The translations under genes and the position numbers were made by a program. The notes beneath the pieces were generated by a model. That model was not told the origin of the DNA. It saw only the letters and a program-made list of their open reading frames with translations, and searched no databases. This document shows positions 1-12,289 of a stretch of DNA of 64,000 nucleotides, piece after piece. The stretch covers positions 335,678,927 to 335,742,926 of the forward strand of contig NC_081414.1 in the NCBI RefSeq assembly GCF_030272615.1. The letters run 5' to 3'. The stretch comes from Cryptomeria japonica. Lineage: Eukaryota > Streptophyta > Pinopsida > Cupressales > Cupressaceae. Position 1 is the first letter of the stretch. Each line of letters begins with the position of its first letter.

Positions 1-358
1 GCAGATAGAAGATAAGGAATGTGGATGGCATGGATGAATCTTGCCCCTGAGTGTAGAGTGCAAGAGGAGGAGGGATTGCACGTGATGCTTGTTTACCAAT
101 TTTTCATCATGATACTTACCCAAGGCACCACAAGATGTGGTTTTCATCATTGGATGGATTTTTTCTCTTTACTTTTTTTTTGGGGGGGGGTGGGGATTTT
201 TTTATTTTTGGGGGAATATTTTGTATGGATAAGGATGAGGATAAGTGAATGTGGAAGATAGTGGATGTGTGAAGGAGGAAGGGAAGACTCAAGAATCTAG
301 TTCCATGGATAGTATCTCTTAGTGATTTTTTGAATTGGGGTTACGCTCATAGATGTTG
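1..358. other. G-rich stretch, no gene seen
   Basis: Purine-rich sequence with poly-T and poly-G runs near positions 170-190. No open frame with recognisable content was found. It is probably the continuation of the decayed minus-strand unit to its right. Confidence 0.4.
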
Positions 359-3001
359 TTAGAAAGTTAGGGAGATGAAGAGGATGAAGGACGGAGGGGG
401 TTGAGGATTTATGCGAAGGATTATATTATGAAAAATGGATGGGGTTTTGAAAAAATTGTAGATGATCAACATTGCCACACACCTTGAAGGGTGGTGGAGT
501 GGTGGAGGAGGGGGTTTTAAATTAGATGGAGGATAAAATGTCGATTTTGAGAAATGTGGACCCAAAATGGATGAAGGAGGTGATGGAGTTAAGGTAGTGT
601 ATGGGCCCAAAATGGATTTTGATGATGGAGGATTGGAGGACTTATGAGTGGAGGGAGATTTTGGATTAACAAGTTTGGATGCCAATTTGGATTTTACTTT
701 GAGATGCATTTCTTGTATGAGTAGTTTGGGAATTCACATAGTTTTTGATTTTTTCTTTTGGGTCCTTTGTGGCCTTTTTTATTTTTCCTTCTTTTGGATC
801 ATATTTTTCTTTTCTTGAGCATGTCTTTTTGTGGGGACATGTTGATCCTTTTTTTTTTGTGGATTTTTGACTTTATGCATTTTAGATTTGGCGTCCAAAT
901 TGCTTCCAATAGAAATGGTATGGGTGCATGAGGATGAATGACTTAGGGATTTTATGGATGGTGGGATGATGGAGGGAAAGTGTTGGGAGGGATTCAATGA
1001 TGTGTGCCTTTGTTGATCTTTCTTAGGGATTATTTGAGGTGATGGAGTGTTGGATGGAGGGATGTAAAGACCCAAAATGGATGGAAAGAATGGAGGATTT
1101 AGCTTTGGAACATAGGGTCCTAAGATGGATGTGGATGATAGGGGATGGTGGGATTTTGATTTATATGAAGGGCTTTTGGATTTAGGAGGAATAGGAGATG
1201 TACCAACATCTTGAGCATTTATTTTCCCAATAGGATAATTATTATTTTGGAAACAAGATGCGAGTCCATTTTGAGGGGGATGGGATGTGGAAGGAGGATT
1301 AGGATGTTTAGATAGATTGGGATCATGGCATGGAGATAGAGGAACATTTTTATCTTGACTTTGGATGGAAACATGTGGTGGAGTGGGAGGGACTATTGGA
1401 TCTTAAGATGGAAGGAGAGCATTGGATGGAGGGGTTATTTCCTCTTGAGAGGGGGTAGAGGGGATGGAATCATGAGATGGAGTGGAGGGGATGGGATTAT
1501 GAGATGGATTGGAGAGGAGACATGGATTTTGGGATGGAGAGGTATAATCAAATGGATGGATGCTTTGATCTTGAGGTGAAGAGAAACCTATGCTAGCATG
1601 CATTGGAACAAGCTCTTGGCATGTTTGGAGTTGTGGGGATTTTATGATGGAGGAGAAAATGGAAGCTTCGACTTGGGTAGATGGAGGGATGGTGTTATCA
1701 TGAAACTGGGGGGATTGATGTTCGTCTTGATTTGGAAGTGATGGAGGTGGGTGGAGAACTTGGGGAGATTTGGAAACTTTTTTTTGAGGTGGGGATTTTG
1801 TCTCCTTTGCTAGCATGCCTTGGATAAGATTATGAATTAAGGACTTGGAGGATTAAGATTATGTGGAGGTTTGGTATTAGATGGAGGATTGGGGTTATGG
1901 ATTGGGGGAGAAGATGGAGGTCTATATGTTGGATCAAAGGGGTATGTGGACGAAGGATAATATGAAGACATGGATGGGGAATAAGAATAATTTCCCTTGT
2001 CAAAGGTAGAGGAAGGATAAGTGATATGATATAGATTGGGATTGGATATAGTGCGTTGAGATGAAATGGATGGGGATATGATAGATGGATGGGAGGTTAT
2101 GGGATTGACTTGGTAGGCAGGTTGAGGTGGTTAGTGAGCTTCCATGAGCATTTTCCCATACCAAGCCTTGAATTTTGGATGTGAACTTTGGGTAGCCATG
2201 TGAGAAAGGTGGTGATGTTGGATGAAGATGAGGACTAGGACTTAGCAAATTTAGGTTGGATTGAGGATTGATTGGAGACAATTTGATTTTCTTGGATTGG
2301 ACTTGATTTGATTAGATTTGATTGGATCGGTCCTTGGATTAGGACAAGATTGATTTGGATTAGGATGACACCTTATCCCCTAGATTAGGAATTCGATGGG
2401 AATTGATGAAGTGGACCACAAGCTAGGTAAAATTTAGACCTTAGGATAATGATCAAACCTTCTTCTACTTAGGGCAGCCTTACATTCCTAAGAAAAAGAG
2501 GGTAAAAGGATTAGGGTTTTGATCAACCCAAAATTATTAAGCAAAGGTACTTGGGGGAGATTCTTTCCCAAGCACAAAAGCTATTTTATTGATTGATTAA
2601 AGATAAAGGTCTAAATTAAACTTTCACAAAGTGTCAACCTTAGGATGAGGTTGATTGATTGATTGATTTGGTTGATTAGTATCGATTGGGATTTTGGAAA
2701 TTTGATTAGATTGATGTGCTAAGTTCTTGAGGATGGAATGAAGATGATTGTGGAAGAATAGATTGATGGTATGAAGAGGAAGGGGAAGGTTACCCAAGAT
2801 TGGATTAATGATAGAATAGAGATATTGGTTGGGGATTGATGATTGTTTAGATGGATGAAAATGGATTAGGGATTTGATATGGATGAAGATGAGGGAAATA
2901 GAGGTTTGATAATGACAAGGTGGGATTTGAAGGGGGTAGTGTTTTATACCAATTATACTCTTGGCAAGCAAACATAGAAAACACATTAGCCATTGATGCA
3001 A
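359..3001 (-). pseudogene. Long Pro/Ser-rich broken frame, family unknown
   Basis: Five separate open stretches (3001-2624, 2281-2000, 1816-1403, 1075-779 and 709-359) lie in one and the same minus-strand frame. The gap between 1403 and 1075 also reads open in that frame, so this looks like one decayed frame of up to about 880 codons with in-frame stops. The translation is very rich in Pro, Ser, His and Asn, with a recurring SILGP-type motif (for example SSKSILGPY and SSILGPHF). The DNA is GGATGGA-rich on the plus strand. I recognise no domain. It lies downstream of a promoter, a short first exon and a probable intron on the same strand (4899-3800). It could be a gag-like or accessory protein of a retroelement. 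Chance openness from low complexity is the main alternative. Confidence 0.4.
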
Positions 3002-3800
3002 ATAGAGACTTCAAGCACAACATGCTATCTTAGGGAGTTAGTTGAGGAGGAAAACCTTTTCTTGCTGACTTAGGTACACACCCAATAGCTAATCAAAATA
3101 CGGTTATTGAATCTCACACAATGGATTCTCAATGTCGTATTAGCCAACTCCAAATGCTAATGGGGACACGATATGGCAAGTCTCTTGGGGGAGTTACTAT
3201 CTCCCTTGCACAAAGACTATCCACCTTTAGGAGGTGAATCAGGTGGTTTCTATTCCTAGGGTTCTTAGTAAGGGTTTACATTTTGGAAGACTACCCTTTG
3301 TAGTCGCGCAAGCGTGATTAAGGCATGTACCCCAACATAGTACCAAGCAAGATGTAGTCATGCAAGCGTGATTGAGACCTAAAAGCCCTATAAAATACCC
3401 GATATGAGAGAAATCTCACATAGCTCCGTCCTCCAAGATTTTCATCCCAAGAGGCCTATTTATTATACTAAATTGGAATTCTTGGGTTATAGCCATACTC
3501 ACTTGGTCATTCCCCTCTCACCAATGTCTGTGCTAGTGTGCCAAGCAAATCGGGAGGGCAAGCCCGTTGAGGGTAAAAAACATGCAAGCAAAAATGAAAA
3601 TAAGACATGAAAGTAAGTGGTTATTTTAAGCCCAAAAACCCAAGTGTTATCTATCTAGAAAAGCACACACAAGACTAATCTAGTGAAAAATTGGTTTTCA
3701 ACATAACCTCCTACAAAAAATTAGATTAGTAGTCTCAAATCATGTATTGGACTGCTCAAATAAAGCCTACAAAACTCAAAAATCTAATCAATACACAAAA
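3002..3800 (-). other. Spacer, probably part of an intron
   Basis: No coding content recognised. A short direct repeat with the core 'gcaagcgtgatt' occurs at about 3308 and 3363. If the first exon at 4593-4679 is real, this lies inside or near the 3' end of its intron. I could not fix the acceptor site. Confidence 0.3.
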
Positions 3801-4425
3801 TTATGCAGAAATAGCACTCGTGCTATTCTACAGACGGTCATGCCGAAATGCCTGCGTACGCGCTACAGTGAGGTCTGAAAGCCAAAAAATAGAAAATACT
3901 GAAAAAATATGAAAAAATCTAGAAAAACACAGATTATACTTGGAGCAGTCGTGCTGCTCTGATGTCGGTTGCGCCAAAGCGCATGTGCTCGCGCCAAAGT
4001 CAAAAAAAGGGTTAGCCGTTAAACACAAATTTGAAAATTCAAATTTTTAAAAATATGCAGGATGTTTTCAAAGCACTCGCGCTATTTGTAGAGAAATCGC
4101 ACTAAAGCAACGTTTGTAAAAATAAAACACTAGATAAAACAAATGAACTGGATTTTTTATTTATTAAAGTTTTTTCCTTTTTGTGTGTGTGTTTTAGTTA
4201 CAAAAAAAAAACAGAAAGCTGAATTAGTAAGAATAAAATAGGGAAAGTGAATGGAGAAATGTTGGAGTCAGATGCGCTATTCTCAAAGTGCTCGCATTGA
4301 TCGACAGACTTGCAAAAAGGTGGGTTATGAAAATTTAAATTTGAATCGGATGTGCTGAAGCATGTGCACACATGCCGAAGCCTGTATCTCCCGCACTGAA
4401 TCCGTATCGCTCGCGCTAATCTGAT
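3801..4425 (-). repeat. Degenerate TAGCGC-type motif array, about 20-bp steps
   Basis: Plus-strand words such as GCGCTA, GCACTA, GTGCTG and GCGCCA recur here, giving TAGCGC-like words on the minus strand. Several neighbours end 20 bp apart (3956/3976/3996; 4084/4104; 4398/4418). The core resembles that of the arrays in the gypsy element at 42259-44705 and 53904-54400, but the step is 20 rather than 21 bp and decay is greater. It sits between a predicted first exon and a downstream frame on the same strand. Confidence 0.5.
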
Positions 4426-4592
4426 ACTGGCGACTAAAAACTTACAAAAACTTCACAAAAATTGTTAAATTAGGGATGTGGGTCCCACTGAGCATGCCAA
4501 AATGGAGAGAGGCAAAGTGAGTGAGGGGATGAAATGGTTAGATGATCAAACAATAAGCATAAAAACATTTAAAACACAAAAACCAAGTATAC

Positions 4593-4679
4593 CTTCACAA
4601 ACTTGTCTTCTCCCTCGGATTGAGCTTGATGAAGTGAAGTCGCCCCTTTGATGCTCCACTTGATTTGCTCTTTGCTCAT
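4593..4679 (-). CDS. Candidate first exon (29 codons) with splice donor
   Basis: Read on the minus strand, an ATG at 4679-4677 opens 29 codons without a stop and runs straight into an AAG|GTATAC donor at 4593/4592. The peptide starts MSKEQIKWSIKGATS and ends EGEDKFVK. A TATA box lies about 215 bp upstream. The layout matches the better supported first exon of the antisense gene at 54488-54562: short exon, donor, motif array, long frame. No family recognised. Splicing is inferred from sequence only. Confidence 0.4.
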
Positions 4680-4892
4680 TGTAGATGTGGATTGCTCTCA
4701 AATGCTCAACAAGATAGATGGATTAAGGATTTGGATTTGGATCAAGGATAGATGGATATGGATAATAAGAGTTTGATAGAGGACTATGAGAAAATGATAA
4801 AAAAAGGTGATAGAGGGAGATGAGAGGAGAAATTAGCAGCATGATGATAGAAGAATGGAAAACTCCATTATTTGAGAAGGAAAGATGCTCCA

Positions 4893-4899
4893 ATTTATA
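4893..4899 (-). promoter_or_regulatory. Candidate TATA box for the minus-strand unit
   Basis: The minus strand reads CTATAAATTGG here, with a CCAATGG/CCATTGG-type box just upstream (4912-4917). It is about 215 bp from the candidate start codon at 4679, leaving room for a 5' UTR. Confidence 0.35.
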
Positions 4900-4917
4900 G
4901 ATTGGAGAAGGCCAATG

Positions 4918-5329
4918 GAGGGCCAAGATTGATTTTCTTATGAAGGGATAAGATTAATTCAAGATAATGGACATGGATCAAAGATGCATTGGAGAAATAA
5001 AAAGGAATATAAAATTCCTTGGGAAAAAGTGGGGAAATAAATTTGAATTTCAAAGTGAGGATGCATAGGAGGATTCAAAGAAATTTGAATTTATTTGAGA
5101 GGTTCAAGATTGTTGTGACATGAGTGGGGGAATTTAAAATTGGAGAATAATGATAAGTAGGATTATGAGAGATTATAGAGGAATTAATTAGGTTGAGTGG
5201 GGATTAGGAAAAAGTGATTTGTACAAATCACATGATTAGGTTAACTAATTAAAATTAAATAACTAAGTGGGTTTAGAGGAAATAATTATCTGAGGGACTT
5301 TATAATTAATTTTAGATGTCTACACCTTC

Positions 5330-5332
<3 letters not shown>
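4918..5332. other. AT-rich spacer, no gene seen
   Basis: AT-rich sequence with no recognisable coding or structural feature. It ends where the CT run begins. Confidence 0.5.

Positions 5333-5422
<90 letters not shown>
5333..5422. repeat. (TC)n microsatellite
   Basis: Uninterrupted TC dinucleotides for about 90 bp, at the outer end of the left inverted-repeat arm. The frames that read through it as poly-Leu/Ser are low complexity and not genes. Confidence 0.97.
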
Positions 5423-5428
<6 letters not shown>

Positions 5429-6142
5429 TCTTTGTCCCACCCTCCCATGCTCTGTCTTTACTTCTTTATCTCCCCTCTCTCTCTCTACATACCTCTTCTT
5501 CTCTTCCTCCCTAGCTCTATTCATCTTACTAAATCTTTCTCTCTACTTTTGTCTTTCTTGCTTCCTCCATCCTTCCTTCCCTATCTATTTCTCTTTATCT
5601 CACACTCTTTATCTTCCCTCTCCTTCTCTCTACCTACAACTCTTTTCATCCCTTGCTACTTTTAACTCCCCTAACCCTCTCTCTCTCTCTCTCAAAAAAA
5701 AAAAAAAAAAATTATGGGAGGAGTGCAAAAAGGTAGGTATATATAGTTTTGTAGAGAAAAATGAAAAGAGAGAGAGGTAGATATATAGGTAGGGAGAGAG
5801 AGAGATGTAGGTTGAGAAAAAGGTAATAGAGAGAGAGTGGGAAGAGAGTGAGATTGATAGAAGTGGTAAGGAAAGATTTGGGAGATAGAGGAAAAGATAG
5901 AAATATAGGTATTTTAGGGAGGGAGATGTATATAGAGAAAGAGAGAGAGGAAGATGGGAGATAGTGATAAGTTGAGAGTGGGAAAATAGATAGAGAGAGG
6001 TGGAGAGGGAAGGAGAGATATATAGATAGGTGATATATACAAAAGTGGAGGGGAGACTTGGAGTGAGAGTAGGAGAGGTATTTAAAGAGAGGCCTTGGGT
6101 AGATGGAGATAGAGAGAGAGTATGTAGATGGAAGGGGGAAGG

Positions 6143-6144
<2 letters not shown>

Positions 6145-6219
<75 letters not shown>
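6145..6219. repeat. (GA)n microsatellite
   Basis: Uninterrupted GA dinucleotides for about 75 bp near the inner end of the left arm. Its counterpart in the right arm (about 9160-9230) is a shorter, broken CT tract. Confidence 0.95.
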
Positions 6220-6222
<3 letters not shown>

Positions 6223-6435
6223 GTAGAATGGAGGGAAGGAGGAAGATAATTAGGGGAGATAAAATTAGATAGGGATGGAAAGAGAGGTAGGTAGAGAGAG
6301 GGAAAGGGGAGATAAAGAGAACAGGAGGGAAGATAGATACCCATAGAGAGAGAGAAGAGATAAATACATAAAGGGAGAGGGGAGATAGAGAGTATAGATA
6401 GATGGGTAATTGATAGAGAGGTGGAGTAAAGAGTA

Positions 6436-8735
6436 CCTCTCCTTAGGACCCCATATGACCCCTAATGACACCATATGACCCCTTAGGACACCATACGATG
6501 TCCTAATGGGTCATATGGTGTCTTAAGGGGTCATATGGTGTTCTAACACATGTGTGGCCCCTTGTGACCCCTAATGACACCATATGACCCTTTACGACAC
6601 CATATGACCCCTTAGGACACCATATAACCCCTTAGGACAATATGATGTCTGAAGGGGTCATATGGTGTTCTAACACATGTGTGGTCCCTTTGGGCCTTAT
6701 ATGAACCCTAACAATACGATATGACCCCTTAGGACATCATATGACCCTTTAGGACACCATGTGACCCCTTAGGACACCATATGACCCCTTAGGACAATAT
6801 GATGTCCTAAGGGGTCATATGGTGTTCTAACACATGTGTAGCCCTTTAGGACCCCATATGACCCTTAACGACACCATATGACCTTCTAGGACACCATATG
6901 ACCCGTAACAACACCATATTACCCCAAGGTAGGACACTATGTGACCCCTCTGGACACAATATCACTCATTAGGACATCATATGGTACCCTAAGTGATCAT
7001 ACAGTGTCCTTAGGGGTCATATGGGGTCCTAATAGGCCACACGTGTGTTAGAACAACATATGACCCCTTATGACACCATATGACCCCTCAAGACGTCATA
7101 TGGTGTCCTTAGATATGACGTCTTGAGGGGTCATATGGTGTCCTAAGGGATCATGTCATGTACTAGGATAAAAAATGGGTCATATGGTATCTTGAGGGGT
7201 CATATGGCGTCATTAGGGGTCATATAGTGTCATTAGGGGTCATATGAGGTTCTAAGAGGCCACATGTGTGTTAGAATGTCATATGACCCCTTAGGATGTC
7301 ATATGGTGTCCTAAGGGGTCATATGTTATCCTAAAGGGTCATGTCATGTACTAGGATGTTAAAAGGGGTGATATGTTATCGTTAGGGGTCATCATATGGT
7401 ATCGTTATGGGTCATATGGGGTCCTAAGGAGCTACACGTGTTAGAACACCATATGACCCCTTTATACACCATATGACCCCTTGGGACATCATATTGTCGT
7501 AAGGGGTCATATGGTGTCCTAAGGGGTCATAAGGTGTCCTAAGGGGTCATGTTGTGTACTCAAATGTTAAAAGGGGTCATATGGTGTCCTAAGGGGTCAT
7601 ATAGTGTCCTAAAGGGTCATATGGTGTCTCGAGGGGTCATATAGTGTCCTAAGGGGTCATATGGTGTTTTAAGGGGTCATATGGTGTCATATGGTATCTT
7701 AAGGGGCCACACATGTGTTAGAACACTATATGACTCCTTAGGACATCATATTATCCTAGGGGTTTATATGGTGTTTTAAGATGTCATATGGTGTCTTAAG
7801 GGGTCATATGGTGTCTTGAGGAATCATATGGTGTCCTAAGGGGTCATATGGTATCACTAGGGGTCATATGGGATCCTAAGGGATCATATGGTGTTGTTAG
7901 GGGTCATATTGGGTCCTAAGGGGCCACACATGTGTTAAAACACCATATGACCCCTTTAAACACCATATGACCCCTTAGGACATCATATTTGTCCTAAAGG
8001 GTCAATGGTGTCCTAAGGGTTCATGTGGTGTCTTAAGGGGTCATATCATGTACTAGGATGTTAAAATGGATCATGTGGTGTTTTAAGGGGTCATATAGCT
8101 ACCTAAGGGGTCATATGGTGTTCTGAGGGGTCATATAGTGTCTTATGGGGTCATATGGTGTCCTAAGGGGTCATATGATGTCATTAGGGGTCATATGGGG
8201 TCCTAAGGGGGGACACATGTGTTAGAACACCATATGACCCATTAGGCCATCATATGGTCCTAAGGGGTTATATGGTGTCCTAAGGGGTCATATGGGGTCC
8301 TAAGGGGCCACACATGTGTTGGAACACCATATGACAATGAGTCATATGGTGTCCTTAGGGCTCATGTGGTGTCCTAAGGGGTCATGTTGTACATACCAGG
8401 ATGTTAAAAAGGGTCATATGGTGTCCTGAGGGGTCGTATGGGGTCCTAAGGGGCCACACATGTGTTAGAACACCATATGACCACTTAAGACATCATATTA
8501 TCCTAAGGGGTCATGTTGTACATACAAGGATGTTAAAAAGGGTCATATGGTGTCCTAAGGGGTCATATGAGGTCCTTAGGGGCCACACATGTGTTAAAAC
8601 ACCATATGACCCCTTAGGACACCGTATGACCCTTTAGGACATCATATTATCCTAAGGGGTCATATGGTGTCCTAAGGGGTCATATCGCGTACTAGGATGT
8701 TAAAAGGGGTCATATGGTGTCCTAAGGGGTAAGTA
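6436..8735. repeat. 20-bp CATATG repeat block with orientation switch
   Basis: About 2.3 kb built from the 20-mer GGGGTCATATGGTGTCCTAA and its complement TTAGGACACCATATGACCCC, with many point variants. Up to about 7000 the complement form dominates; from about 7000 to 8735 the forward form dominates. A second word, the palindrome ACACATGTGT, usually followed or preceded by TTAGAACACC, recurs about every 100-280 bp (near 6545, 6672, 6830, 7263, 7708, 7925, 8212, 8310, 8455 and 8585) and marks a higher-order unit. Every unit has a self-complementary centre (CATATG), and the halves are inverted, so strong hairpins are possible. No gene is present; short frames here are by-products. Confidence 0.93.
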
Positions 8736-8934
8736 GAGAGGTGGACAGAAGGAGGCAAGGATGTATGAATAAAGAAAAAGGAAGAGGGGAGATAGTGATA
8801 AGTTTAGAGGGGAGAAATAGATAAAGAGAGGCAGAGAGGGAAGGAGATAGAGGCAGGTGATATATACAAAAGTGGAGGGGAGAGTTGGAGTGAGCGAGAG
8901 AAGGAGAGGTATTCAAAGGGAGGGAGGGAAGGAG
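8736..8934. repeat. Direct-orientation copy of part of the left arm
   Basis: GA-rich segment matching about 5990-6100 in the same orientation, including the shared words GGTGATATATACAAAAGTGG and GAGAGGTATT. An extra, non-inverted duplication therefore adjoins the right arm. Confidence 0.7.
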
Positions 8935-9712
8935 AGGCACTCTTTACTCAACCTCTCTATCAAGTACCCATCTATCTATACTCTCTATCTCCCCTCTCCC
9001 TTTATGTATTTATCTCTTCTCTCTCTATGGGTATCTATCTTCCCTCCTGTTCTCTTTATCTCCCCTCACCCTCTCTCTACTTACCTCTCTTTCCATCCCT
9101 ATCTACTTCTATCTCCCCTGATTATCTGCCTCCTTCCCTCCATTCTACTATTTATCTCACCTCTCTCTCTCTTTCTCTCCCTTTATCTCTCTCCCTACCT
9201 CCTTCCATCTCCATACTCTCTCTCTAGATACTTATCTCTATCTACCCAGGACCTCTCTTTAAATACCTCTCCTTCTCTCACTCCAAGTCTCCCCTCCACT
9301 TTTGTATATATCACCTATCTCTATATCCCTCCTTCCCTCTCCACCTCTCTCTATCTATTTTCCCCCTCTCAACTTATCACTATCTCCCATCTTCCTCTCT
9401 CTCTTTCTCTATATATATCTCCCTCCCTAAAATATATCTATTTTTATCTTTTCCTCTATCTCCCAAACCTTCCATTACCACTTCTATCAATCAATCTCTC
9501 TCTCTCTATTACCTTTTTTCTCAACCTACATCTCTCTCTCTCCCTACCTATATATCTACCTCTCTCTCTTTTCATTTCTCTCTACTTATCTATATCTACC
9601 TACCTTTTTGCACTACCCCATAAAATATTTATCTAAATACCTAGATAGATAGAGAGAGAGAGGTGCAAAGAGAAGGAGAAAGATATAGATATGTTAGATA
9701 TTTAGAGATATT

Positions 9713-9860
<148 letters not shown>

Positions 9861-10028
9861 TATGAAGGGAAGGAGGTAGAGAGTTAGGGGAGTTAAAAGT
9901 AGTGAGGGAGAGTGTGAGATAAAGAAAAATAGATAAGTAAGGAAGGAGGGAGGAAGCGAGAAAGACAAAAGTAGAGAGAAAGATTTATGAAGATGAATAG
10001 AGCTAGGGAGGAAGAGAAGAAGAGGTAT

Positions 10029-10095
<67 letters not shown>
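10029..10095. repeat. (GA)n microsatellite
   Basis: Pure GA run at the outer end of the right arm. It mirrors the TC run at 5333-5422. Confidence 0.95.
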
Positions 10096-10098
<3 letters not shown>

Positions 10099-10960
10099 TG
10101 TGTCACATATTTATGGAATATAAGGGATATATAAAGAAGGGTGAGAGAGATAGGTTTAAATCTTGAGGGAGAGGAGATAATGAGATAGATAGATGAGGGA
10201 GAGAAGGGGAGATGGGGAGTGATAGGTCTAGAGAGAGAGAGAGAGAGCTTAGTGATTACTGCAATTTGATTATGTTTGAGAAATTAGAAGATCTAAAGCT
10301 TGGGGAGAGAGGAGAGAGTGAGATAGAGAGAGGTGAAGGGAGGATGAGAGAGATAGGAAAATAGATAGGTCTAGAGCTTAGGGGAGACACAAAGCATGAG
10401 ATAGAGAGATAGCAAGTGAATGATGATACAAGCCCACTTATTATTAAAATTTGACTAAGTTAAAAAATTATAAGATCTCCTAAAATCTAGAATTTTCATT
10501 ATGACTCCTAGAGATCTGAAACCACTCTCAAACATCTTGACAATATATACATAAAATATAACTCAAAGTATAAGAAAGATAAAAGACAAAGAGATAATGT
10601 TGACTTCATGTAAGCAAAACCTCTACGTATTTTTTCTTACTAAACACAACACATACATGTTTTTTTCTTACTAAACATAGCACATACGTGTTTTGTCTTT
10701 TCAAAAACCCGTACGCATTTTGGCTCGGTTATACAAGCCTCAATGTGAACGGGTTATTTAAATTTCAAAAATAACCCGTACGTGTTAGTAGTTTTTAGAC
10801 GTTTTTTTAGAGGGTGTCCACTTTTTTGCACACCATCTTGGTGCACTTACCCATTCATGAAAGCATTAAAGAAGATTCCTGAGAATTGTAGACCTTAGGA
10901 TGCAATGGCATTGGTTATATATTTGGATACGTTTGACACAAAAATGAGTTGTAGATTGAG
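10096..10960. other. GA-rich decay, then spacer with small repeats
   Basis: GA-rich sequence fades out by about 10420. At 10636-10710 a unit of about 45 bp occurs twice (core TTCTTACTAAACA with ACACATAC(A/G)TGTTTT). A perfect 10-bp inverted repeat CGGGTTATTT / AAATAACCCG lies at 10750-10759 and 10769-10778 with a 9-bp loop. No gene seen. Confidence 0.6.
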
Positions 10961-11117
10961 GAATGAAGACCCAACAAGTTCGCATGAATATTGAAAAGGT
11001 TTCCAAGTATGGGATGGTTAGAAGGCTCAAGCCCAAGAATACAACTTCATATGCAAGCAAAAGGTGTAACTCAAAGGTTAGCAATGGTATTCCAAGCAAT
11101 GACCAGTTTGTTGTCCC

Positions 11118-11804
11118 ATGTTTTATTTCGTTTCGTCTCAAGATGCCGATAATAGTTTTTCAAATGTTATTCATGTACATGTTCAACGCTATGCATACAA
11201 TCAACTACCCAGTATGCAAATGCCTGAAAGAATCACATCAAGTCAACATCAACTTGTTGTCCCTCAACAAGAAGCTTCCACCATTACATATCAGTTTGAA
11301 TCTCAAGCTCTTAATCAATAGTGTGAAGCTCTTGCCAACTCCATAGCATATGTTCAAGCATTGATTGATGATGAGACAAGGAGTCTTTCTAAGAATGAGG
11401 GCATTGTATTCGTAGAGATTCAAGGGCAACTTCATATTGATAGTGATGCAAGTGAAATGTTTAAGGTTATTGGTATTGATTAAATAATGCATTCATTTGA
11501 GTGTGGACAATTGTTCAGTAATGATGATCCTATATGTGTAAATGTTGATGAATTTGTCAACAATAACCTTGATGTTTATGATTTTTCTTATATGCCTTCA
11601 TCTCATGAGTTGAATCAAGATGTTTTCTATCCTCTTGTTCACTGTGACATGCATAAATCTGATTTGGAATCATCTGTAACACATGAGAATGCAAGTGATT
11701 TGCAATGTAGTGATGATGAATGGGAAGGTGCTAAATCTCCTCATACTTTTTCCACTAATGAAGACAATGTTGTTTATTTCCATGTGGTGTCTCGAATGAT
11801 ATGA
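11118..11804 (+). pseudogene. Acidic broken frame of unknown family, part 1
   Basis: The frame is continuous from 11118 to 11804 apart from two in-frame stops (about 11319 and 11481). The translation is rich in Asp, Glu, Ser and Asn (for example SDDEWEGAKSP and NVDEFVNNNLDVYDF). No catalytic motif or zinc knuckle is seen and I do not recognise the family. Together with 12290-12904 it may be one decayed protein of a mobile element or an old host pseudogene. Confidence 0.35.
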
Positions 11805-12289
11805 CTAAGATTGAAATGGATTCGTTTACAATAGCTAAAGATGATGTTGATGTATAAATTATTGACAATCCATGTCCACTTATGAGTAATTCAAATATGC
11901 ATGATGTTGAGCATGAAGATCAAGAGTCGATGTCAATCTCTATGGAAAGTTTTTGTAGTTCAGAAGAGTTTCTAGACATTGAGGTTATAGATTTGAATTA
12001 GGACAACTCAACTAATGCAATGGTGAGTGGTTTTGAATATGAATGCTTCATTGCTGACAATGATATGGGAATGTGTGATAGTTATGAACTTGGAACTATA
12101 GGTGTTCCTAATGATATTAAGACATTGTTAGTTACGAGGAAATCAATGCTATTGATGAAACCTTTTGCACAAATGGTTCAGATCATATAAGCATTCAAAA
12201 TGAAGAGGGTTTGCATAAAGGTATGAATGATAAGGCATTTTTTCAGATTTCTATGAGCCAATCATGAGGACATATCTTATGATATAGAA

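Larger units (their letters stand above)
5331..6435. repeat. Left arm of a giant inverted repeat
   Basis: CT-rich (5333-5700) then GA-rich (5700-6435) sequence. Much of it is found again as reverse complement at 8935-10095. The minus-strand reading near 6344 (MGIYLPSCSLYLP) matches the plus-strand reading at 9027 almost residue for residue over dozens of codons. The segment 5430-5680 matches the reverse complement of 9860-10040, with the same non-simple words (for example CTAGCTCTATTCATCTT). Because unique words are shared, this is a true inverted duplication and not only matching simple repeats. Confidence 0.85.

Noticed and set aside
5316-6474. Long open frames on both strands rich in Leu/Ser or Arg/Glu
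   Set aside because: They come from TC/GA dinucleotide runs and CT-rich arms, which contain few stops; no protein family content.
6436-8735. CRISPR-like regular repeats
   Set aside because: Units are contiguous 20-mers without unique spacers, in both orientations, in a plant nuclear context.
8857-9636. A 259-codon open frame
   Set aside because: Low-complexity Leu/Ser/Pro/Tyr sequence from the CT-rich right arm; its match at 5712-6344 reflects the inverted repeat and not a gene pair.
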